Of a DNA stretch of 64,000 nucleotides, positions 58,134 to 64,000 are shown in pieces; within the stretch, counting starts at the first letter, position 1, and every line of letters starts with the position of its first letter. The stretch is from contig JADKFV010000004.1 of the NCBI GenBank assembly GCA_016717325.1, forward strand, positions 62,001 through 126,000. Direction: 5' to 3'. The DNA comes from Bacteroidota bacterium. Its GTDB lineage: Bacteria > Bacteroidota > Bacteroidia > AKYH767-A > OLB10. A program made the position numbers and the translations under genes. The notes beneath the pieces were generated by a model that saw nothing but the letters and a program-made list of their open reading frames with translations, made no database searches and was not told the origin of the DNA.

Positions 58134-59378
58134 CTAAGCTTTTAGAATTTGAGAAGCCTTCATTCCAAACAAACAAACCACAACAAAGCATAGTAGCGGA
58201 ATAACATAAGCAATTTGAATAGAGTGTGTGCTATCCGAAATTTTGCCCATAAGTAAAGGCATAATTGCACCGCCTACAATAGCCATTATAACGAGGGATG
58301 AACCCAACTTAGCATCGTTACCGGTACCAGATATACTCAACGAAAAAATAGTGGGAAACATTATTGACATAAAAAATTGCACCAGCATAAGCGCATACAC
58401 TGCCGGCATGCCATGCATATTAATTGCAAAAATTAGCAACACAATATTTATAAAAGCATATAGTGCAAGTAACTTATTTGGTGCTATCACTTGCATAATG
58501 AGTGTGCCAATAAAGCGCCCCGACATAAAAAGAATTAATGCAGTTGATAAATAAAATGCAGCCGACTTTGCATCGATGCCTGCGGCTTGTCCTAAAAAGC
58601 GAATGAAAAAACTTCCAACACCAACTTGCGCACCTACGTAAAAAAATTGTGCTACTACACCCCATATCAACTGACGATGTTTTGTTAGTCCTTTCCAACC
58701 GTTACTTTTTTCATCGCTGTCTTTAATATCTGGCAAATGGATACGCGAAAAAAGAAACGCAACTGTCAATACAATAATGCCAATTACAATGTATGGTAAT
58801 TTTACAGTTGCTGCCTCGTGCAAATTATAAGCATACAATTGATCGGTTGTAAATGTTTGCAATTGTGTTTCGCTAATGTCATTTTCGGAAAGAATAAACA
58901 TGCCCCCAATAGCAGGAGCAATAAAGGCACCAAGGCCGTTGAACGATTGTGCAAAGTTTAACCGTTGTGTTGCAGTAGCTGCGTCACCAAGAATAGTAAC
59001 ATAAGGATTGGCAGCCGTTTCGAGAAATGTGAGCCCGCTTGCAATAACAAATAAAGCAAATAGAAAAAACGGAAACGATAAAGTATTGGCTGCAGGATAA
59101 AATAAAAAAGCACCACTTGCAAATAAGAGCAAACCAAGAATAATACCTTGCTTATAACCAAACCGCTTCATGACCAAACCTGCCGGAATAGCCATGATAA
59201 AGTATGCAATAAAAAACGAGGAATCGATTAAAGCACTTTGAAAATCGGTGAGGTGACAAGCCTTTTTTAAATGAGGAATAAGTATAGGATTTAAATTATG
59301 TGCCAATGCCCATAAAAAAAATAAACTTGTTACCAGTATAAAAGGCAATCTATATTTAGATGGTTCTTTATTGCTCAT
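58134..59378 (-). CDS. fucP: L-fucose:H+ symporter-like sugar permease (MFS)
   Basis: A 414-residue MFS permease with twelve helices. The FucP-like features are LVTSLFFLWALAHNLNPILIPHLKKAC, where an acidic/aromatic pair lines the site, LIDSSFFIAYFIMAIPAGLVMKRFGYKQGI, FLETAANPYVTILGD, and MFPTIFSLSISGTGNDAKLGSSLVIMAIVGGAIMP. Known members import L-fucose or other sugars with protons across the inner membrane. It is the middle gene of a three-gene operon with a mutarotase and a nucleotidyltransferase-GHMP kinase fusion. Confidence 0.9.
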   Translation of the reverse strand: MSNKEPSKYRLPFILVTSLFFLWALAHNLNPILIPHLKKACHLTDFQSALIDSSFFIAYFIMAIPAGLVMKRFGYKQGIILGLLLFASGAFLFYPAANTLSFPFFLFALFVIASGLTFLETAANPYVTILGDAATATQRLNFAQSFNGLGAFIAPAIGGMFILSENDISETQLQTFTTDQLYAYNLHEAATVKLPYIVIGIIVLTVAFLFSRIHLPDIKDSDEKSNGWKGLTKHRQLIWGVVAQFFYVGAQVGVGSFFIRFLGQAAGIDAKSAAFYLSTALILFMSGRFIGTLIMQVIAPNKLLALYAFINIVLLIFAINMHGMPAVYALMLVQFFMSIMFPTIFSLSISGTGNDAKLGSSLVIMAIVGGAIMPLLMGKISDSTHSIQIAYVIPLLCFVVVCLFGMKASQILKA

Positions 59379-59418
59379 AAAATATTTGTTGGAAAACTAT
59401 TCATAGATTTAATTGTAC

Positions 59419-60564
59419 TCAAACACTTAATGATGGTCTACGTATTTTTATATGTAAAGCATTTTTTACCGGCTTCTCACTCACAAAAATAAGATAGCCT
59501 CCACCTCCTGCCCCACTCAGCTTATAGCCCATCGTTCCGGTGCTGTATTCATCAATTGTTTTTATTATTTCACTATCAACCATATTTGGAAACATAGCTA
59601 CCTGTGCATGAAACGAATCGGTAAATGCTTTTCCAAATTTTACAACATCCCGTTGCATAATTGCTTGCCAGCATTCAGCGGTAGCATCGGCAAGGGCTTT
59701 TGCGCCTTCAAAGTTTATGTTTGTATTTTCGAGAACATTGTATGTTGATACACGCGGTCCCAATGTTACAAGATACAAATGCGATTCGAGCCATTGCAGA
59801 ATATTTTCGTCAGTAACGGTTTCAATATACGTTGGCCAGTAATTATTTTTGTAATGCAATCGGTTGAGTGCCGGGTACACAATGCCAATACTATCTTGAG
59901 AGCCGCTTACTTCTTTTGTGCCGGGAGGATTTTCGCAAGCAAACAAAATTTTTGCCAGCTGTTCTCTATCGCCAGTAGGAATTTCTGTTTTCCACAATTC
60001 CATAGCCTTTCGTCTTGTACTACTACTCATGCCACTACGGTTGTTGAAATCGATAGTTGGTTCAATAGAAATGGTTAGCACATCACCGGAATGAAATTTT
60101 GAAACATCAGGTTGGTCGAGCCACCCACCAGCCAAATCTATTCTGAAAGGAATAGTGCAAACAGTGCGCAATGTTGTTGTACTTCGAACAGGCAAGTCAT
60201 GATGCGGAATTCTTTGCAGCACTTTATACTCAATCTTTCTTTTAATACACAATTCTTCTTTTGCCGGTGAATGCCCATCTTCATTCACAATAAAAATATC
60301 GGGTGCAATATCATTTATCTCATTCAAAAAATCCATAATGCCATCACCTGTATTTACACGTACATCATGCACACAGTTGAGTGCGTCTAACATGTATTTA
60401 CGCTCAGCCTCGTTGGTAACGGGATAGCGGCCCTTGAGCGATTTCACATTTTCATCGCTTCCTATACACACATACAAATCGCCATACTGCGCGGCCTCTT
60501 TTAAGAAAGCAACATGTCCGCTGTGCAACATATCAAAACAACCTGTTACAAATACTTTTTTCAT
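59419..60564 (-). CDS. Fusion of cytidylyltransferase-like and GHMP kinase domains
   Basis: A 381-residue two-domain protein. Residues 1-130 are a nucleotidyltransferase of the HxGH type (VTGCFDMLHSGHVAF, His14 and His17; RSTT near 127-130). Residues 135-381 are GHMP kinase-like: PFRIDLAGGWLDQP (139-152), SGMSSSTRR (177-185) and the C-terminal GYKLSGAGGGGYLIFV. The kinase motifs resemble fucokinase (AGGW-DxP), but motif 2 follows motif 1 after only about 30 residues. It may phosphorylate a sugar at C1 and then activate it with a nucleotide. Context (FucP-like permease, mutarotase) suggests a deoxy-sugar. It starts the operon. Confidence 0.75.
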   Translation of the reverse strand: MKKVFVTGCFDMLHSGHVAFLKEAAQYGDLYVCIGSDENVKSLKGRYPVTNEAERKYMLDALNCVHDVRVNTGDGIMDFLNEINDIAPDIFIVNEDGHSPAKEELCIKRKIEYKVLQRIPHHDLPVRSTTTLRTVCTIPFRIDLAGGWLDQPDVSKFHSGDVLTISIEPTIDFNNRSGMSSSTRRKAMELWKTEIPTGDREQLAKILFACENPPGTKEVSGSQDSIGIVYPALNRLHYKNNYWPTYIETVTDENILQWLESHLYLVTLGPRVSTYNVLENTNINFEGAKALADATAECWQAIMQRDVVKFGKAFTDSFHAQVAMFPNMVDSEIIKTIDEYSTGTMGYKLSGAGGGGYLIFVSEKPVKNALHIKIRRPSLSV

Positions 60565-60962
60565 AATTGAAAATAAAATTCTAAAAATACACTCTGCTAT
60601 ATCAGCATAAAATTTTCCCTCGATGGTAAATTACATTGTTACAAATGCACGCATTTTTTTTATTTAAAAAAAATCTTTTATGGGCGGCTTGCACAGTCAA
60701 TTTTTATGCATTGGCATAAATAAAATTCCGATAAACATGTCGATTTTAAAAAATGTGAAGTCATGATTAAAAAAAATAGAATAATCTTTTCAAATATTTT
60801 AAAACAAATAAAATCTGGCCTTCGATAAATTGTTTTAGGTGCGGTAAAGCGATTGTTGGATCCCAATCCGCTGTAATGTTCGTCCTATTTATCAAATCTC
60901 TTTAATAAATTTCATTTTGTTTCAGCAAATAAATAGGGCAATAAAAATAAACAAAAATATAT
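60565..60962. other. Intergenic region before the HigBA operon
   Basis: About 400 bases between divergent operons. Nothing supported until the operator and promoter at 60963-60992. Confidence 0.4.
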
Positions 60963-60977
60963 TTCCCAATTTGGGAA
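60963..60977. promoter_or_regulatory. Candidate HigA operator, perfect palindrome
   Basis: TTCCCAA-T-TTGGGAA, a perfect 7-bp inverted repeat around one base, immediately upstream of the -7 box of the HigBA operon. HigA antitoxins typically bind such palindromes in their own promoter. Confidence 0.6.
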
Positions 60978-60984
60978 CAATAAA

Positions 60985-60992
60985 TACCTTTG
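60985..60992 (+). promoter_or_regulatory. -7 box TACCTTTG of the HigBA operon
   Basis: Exact TAnnTTTG match 16 bases before the TTG start at 61008, so the leader is very short. Confidence 0.5.
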
Positions 60993-61007
60993 TGAAAAAA
61001 GCACAAC

Positions 61008-61301
61008 TTGAGAATATTGTCAAAGAAAATATTGAGAGAATTTTGGTTGAAACATGCTGATAGCGAACAACAATTAAAATCATGGTATCAGGAGGCTAAT
61101 AAAACTAATTGGAAAAACGCTAAACAAATTAAAATAAAGTATCCAAGTGCCAGTTTCTTATCGGATAATCGTGTTGTTTTTAATATAAAAGGGAACACAT
61201 ACCGCTTGATCGTTAAAATAAATTATGATTACCAATTGAAATGGATTCGCTTTGTTGGTACACATGCCCAATATGATAAAATAGATGCATCAAAAATTTA
61301 A
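61008..61301 (+). CDS. higB: HigB-type mRNA interferase toxin
   Basis: A 97-residue RelE-superfamily toxin. RILSKKILREFWLKHADSEQQLKSWYQEANKTNWKNAKQIKIKYPSA and FNIKGNTYRLIVKINYDYQLKWIRFVGTHAQYDKID match the HigB family closely, with its basic residues and terminal TH-YD-ID motif. It cleaves mRNA on ribosomes. The family normally begins MR(I/V)(I/L)SK, so the TTG at 61008 is the start. The antitoxin gene begins 3 bases after the stop, giving the toxin-first order typical of higBA. Confidence 0.92.
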   Translation: MRILSKKILREFWLKHADSEQQLKSWYQEANKTNWKNAKQIKIKYPSASFLSDNRVVFNIKGNTYRLIVKINYDYQLKWIRFVGTHAQYDKIDASKI

Positions 61302-61304
61302 AGT

Positions 61305-61664
61305 ATGAAAATAAAACCAATAAAAACTAAAAAGGATTATCAAGATGCTTTAGCAAGGCTCGAAATAATTTTTAATTCCAAGAAAGGTTCAGCACATGGT
61401 GATGAACTTGAAATATTAGGAATTTTAATAGAAAAATATGAAGACCTCCATTTCCCAATTGGATTTCCAGATCCTATTGAGGCTATCAAATTTCGAATGG
61501 AACAGATGGGATATAATCAAGATGACCTTGCCAAAGTTATTGGTTTAAAAAGTCGTGCAAGTGAATTGCTAAATAAAAAAAGAAAGCTGACATTAGAAAT
61601 GATTCGACTGATAAACCAAAGTTTAAAAATACCAACTGATGTTTTGATTCAAGCTTACCATTAA
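61305..61664 (+). CDS. higA: HigA-type antitoxin, HTH transcriptional regulator
   Basis: A 119-residue protein with an N-terminal linker (residues 1-50, rich in Lys, likely binding the toxin) and a C-terminal helix-turn-helix (about 66-105): MGYNQDDLAKVIGLKSRASELLNKKRKLTLEMIRLINQSLKIP. It neutralises HigB and probably binds the palindrome at 60963-60977 to repress the operon. Confidence 0.92.
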   Translation: MKIKPIKTKKDYQDALARLEIIFNSKKGSAHGDELEILGILIEKYEDLHFPIGFPDPIEAIKFRMEQMGYNQDDLAKVIGLKSRASELLNKKRKLTLEMIRLINQSLKIPTDVLIQAYH

Positions 61665-61719
61665 AAGAAACGCTTTGATATAACACAAAATAGATTTTTA
61701 AAATAATGCATGGAAAAAA

Positions 61720-62742
61720 ATGGAAATAGGAATAGATAGTTTTGCAGCATCGCCATCGAGTTTGCAAATAAGCCCTTCTCAAGTAATTAATGAACTTATA
61801 GAGCGCATAGTACTTGCCGATGAGGTAGGACTAAATGTGTTTGGAATTGGCGAACATCATCGAAAAGAATTTCTTGATTCTGCACCATCAATGATTTTAG
61901 CTGCGGCAGCTGCCCGAACAAAAAACATTATACTTACAAGTGCTGTAACAGTATTAAGTGCTGCCGACCCGGTTCGTGTTTTTCAAAATTTTGCAACACT
62001 CGACTTAATATCAAATGGCAGGGCCGAAATAGTTGCAGGGCGTGGTTCGTTTATCGAATCGTTTCCGTTATTTGGTTTAAACCTAAATGACTACGATGCA
62101 CTCTTTACCGAAAAATTAAATCTCTTACTAAAAATTCGTGACAACGAAATTGTAAACTGGTCGGGTAAATTTCGTCCTGCGCTTATCAATCAGGCAATCT
62201 ATCCACGGCCGGTGCAAAAACAACTTCCCATTTGGTTGGGTGTAGGCGGTACTCCTGCATCATTCGTTCGCGCGGGCGAGTTGGGTATGCCGCTTATGGT
62301 TGCCATCATTGGTGGCGAAACGCATCGCTTCAAACCATTGATAGATTTATACAAAAATGCCGGTGCAAAAGCAGGCCATACAGCTGATAAACTTAAAGTT
62401 GGTTTACATTCGCTTGGTTATGTAGCCGCTACAAAAGACGAAGCTGTTGAAGACTATTATCCCGGCTATGCCGAAATGTTTACACGCATAGGTAAAGAGC
62501 GTGGCTATGCACCGGTTTCAAAAATGCACTTCGATTCTCAAAATGGAAAACTTGGGGCATTGCTTGTTGGCGACCCTCAAGAAATAGCAGAAAAAATAAT
62601 TCGCCACAGTGAGGCACTCGGAGGCATATCGCGTTTTTCGTTTCAGATGGATGCAGGTATTCCACACACCAAACTAATGAAAGCCATTGAGTTGATTGGC
62701 ACTGTTGTAGCGCCTTTGGTGAATGGGAGCAGAGGGAAATAA
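61720..62742 (+). CDS. LLM class flavin-dependent oxidoreductase
   Basis: A 340-residue bacterial luciferase-like TIM barrel. Seen are EIGIDSFAAS, LADEVGLNVFGIGEHHR, ILAAAAARTKNIILTSAVTVLSAADPVRVFQNFATLDLISNGRAEIVAGRGSF and PIWLGVGGTPASFVRAGELGMPL. These proteins oxidise substrates with reduced FMN and oxygen. No luciferase is implied; the substrate is unknown. The gene lies 55 bases after higA and may be independent of it. Confidence 0.9.
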   Translation: MEIGIDSFAASPSSLQISPSQVINELIERIVLADEVGLNVFGIGEHHRKEFLDSAPSMILAAAAARTKNIILTSAVTVLSAADPVRVFQNFATLDLISNGRAEIVAGRGSFIESFPLFGLNLNDYDALFTEKLNLLLKIRDNEIVNWSGKFRPALINQAIYPRPVQKQLPIWLGVGGTPASFVRAGELGMPLMVAIIGGETHRFKPLIDLYKNAGAKAGHTADKLKVGLHSLGYVAATKDEAVEDYYPGYAEMFTRIGKERGYAPVSKMHFDSQNGKLGALLVGDPQEIAEKIIRHSEALGGISRFSFQMDAGIPHTKLMKAIELIGTVVAPLVNGSRGK

Positions 62743-63144
62743 TTAAACTTAGGAATTTTTTTTTCTTGTGAATCAAATTAAATGAGTGGCTACAAAATAA
62801 GGAGTAACACTTTCGAAACATTCACAAAAAAATCAAAGTGCCTTGTTTAATACTCTAAAACATTTTAAGAAATAAGATTTTTTAATGTTAATTTCGATGA
62901 AATTGAAAAAGTAATTCAATAGAAAGCAATTAAGAAAAATGTTTTATTTGAAAATATGCTATTGATTTCAAAATAAAATATACATCAGAAATAATCGGAT
63001 TCGACATTTCCAATTTAACCCACATAAGGCAGTAGAGCTAGAGTAGCGAGCCAAACTATCTGCATCAGTTTAGTTAATTCCGATTTAGAAAATCACCCAT
63101 TTAGTGAAATAGAATGTAGCCAAAAGGGTTGATTTTATTAATTG
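62743..63144. other. AT-rich intergenic region, nothing recognised
   Basis: About 400 bases without a supported gene, RNA or repeat. Confidence 0.45.
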
Positions 63145-63173
63145 TTATGCAATTGATAATTTCAATTGCATAA
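63145..63173. terminator. Perfect hairpin downstream of the last gene
   Basis: TTATGCAATTGA (63145-63156) pairs perfectly with TCAATTGCATAA (63162-63173) over a 5-base loop, 7 bases after the stop of the minus-strand gene. There is no strong T run on that strand, so terminator function is uncertain. Confidence 0.45.
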
Positions 63174-63180
63174 TTTGGGA

Positions 63181-64000
63181 TTAACCTTGATCTTGGCCCG
63201 TAATTGTTATGAGTGGTTTTGAATGATAATTACTTTTTTTCCAAAAGCGGAGTAAGAAATCTAAATCGTCAAAATATTTTTTTCCTACATCAGTTTTAAA
63301 ATACGATAAATCATTTTCACAGTTTTGCAACCAAAACATTACGAGTTCAGTTGAAAAATTTTCATTCATCAACAAATGTAACACATGTTGAGCGCTCAGT
63401 TCTTTTTCGCAGTAAGGATTATTGTCGAGCGGAAAGGCTGAATTAATTTCCAAAGCTATTTCGCAACCACTTTTAGGATTGAAAAAAACCAATCCGGTAT
63501 TTGTTGAAGTTGAGAAACTTGATGGCTCTTCTTCAAATCCAAAAACCGTCTCTTCGGGTTCGTTCTTCTGTTTCGAGAATTTCTTTTGCAGAAAGTTCTA
63601 ATTTGGCATTGTAATATTTCAAGTAACCATCAACAAAATTGTCGATTTGATTGCATGGAATAAAAGCTATTTGACTGCCATTATTAAATTCTAAAAAGGC
63701 ATCTAATTGACCTTGTAATATATCGTTTATGTTCATCTTTTGATGGTCTAAAAAATTTACTGCTTGCCGACTCGTCAACGAATTTTTTTCGTCAAGCACC
63801 AAGTCAGCATCGAAAGGAGTTTGAACGTAAACCCCGCTAAACCACCATTCATCCATCCATTTTACAATTCCCATGCGCATAATGGTATCTATTTCAACCA
63901 ACAGTTTATGATGGTCGAAAGATTTTTTTGTAAGTTTAAATTTCTTGCCAGATGCTATATGTTCTATAAAAATATCGGTATGGTCTTGGCCCTTATACAG
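63181..64000 (-). CDS. Uncharacterised protein, one frameshift, N-terminus outside window
   Basis: An open frame runs in from the window end (GQDHTDIFIEHIASGKKFKLTKKSFDHHKLLVEIDTI) through MDEWWFSGVYVQTPFDADLVLDEKNSLTSRQAVNFL and stops at 63533. Another frame carries on from about 63585 to the end (NEPEETVFGFEEEPSSFSTSTNTGLVFFNPKSGCEIALEI...GQDQG). The junction is near 63552-63585. The phrase style reminds me of DUF3843 proteins of Bacteroidota, but I am not certain. No catalytic motif can be named. Confidence 0.6.

Overview
The window looks like a chromosomal piece of a Bacteroidota genome, probably near Chitinophagales/Sphingobacteriales. The signs are low G+C, type IX secretion (T9SS) C-terminal sorting domains on several secreted proteins, many Bacteroidota-only families (DUF4412/GLPGLI, DUF4783, DUF6580, DUF1501), and -7 promoter boxes of the TAnnTTTG type instead of TATAAT. 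I found no rRNA, tRNA, CRISPR array, integrase or transposase gene.

Layout. 0-7 kb: a broken T9SS surface protein, a patatin/beta-barrel phospholipase, then a minus-strand operon (barrel protein, GNAT acetyltransferase, DUF4412) and a VOC protein. 7-11 kb: a GbsR/MarR regulator with two small membrane proteins sharing a palindromic operator, then a UbiA prenyltransferase and a PagL-like barrel. 11-26 kb: mostly housekeeping (TPR protein, ComA-like synthase, rhodanese, DedA, AroE, acyltransferase, RlmH, NadC, YihY), a secreted M12-like protease, an alpha-oxoamine synthase and a tiny histone H1-like Lys/Ala/Pro protein. 26-29 kb: hydroxyacyl-CoA dehydrogenase and a second alpha-oxoamine synthase. 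29.5-33.8 kb: a five-gene exported operon built around a Tat-signal DUF1501 protein and a cytochrome c-like lipoprotein. 34-41 kb: thioredoxin-fold protein and an arginine-centred group (arginine decarboxylase, arginase, ArgS). 41-48.5 kb: accessory tract with a DUF433/DUF5615 toxin-antitoxin pair between dispersed repeats, a secreted M1 peptidase, and orphan plus-strand genes separated by a repeated intergenic sequence. 48.7-56.6 kb: two-component system (TPR hybrid kinase plus LytTR regulator), a tail-fibre-like surface protein and a secreted M4 peptidase. 57-64 kb: a split membrane protein, a fucose/rhamnose-type sugar uptake and activation operon, HigBA toxin-antitoxin, a luciferase-like oxidoreductase and a broken uncharacterised gene that runs off the end.

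A strong cross-cutting feature is reading-frame damage. I count twelve single-frame breaks and two in-frame stops inside otherwise well-conserved proteins, many at homopolymer or dinucleotide runs. Their number and placement point to uncorrected long-read assembly errors more than to gene decay, so I annotate most affected genes as full-length spans with the break position.

The most interesting candidates for something undescribed are: the DUF1501/cytochrome-like/DUF4214-like lipoprotein operon; the GbsR-type regulator with two small membrane proteins and duplicated TTCAAT-N4-ATTGAA operators; the orphan-gene tract with a diverged intergenic repeat in front of the genes; and a compact nucleotidyltransferase-GHMP kinase fusion in the sugar operon.
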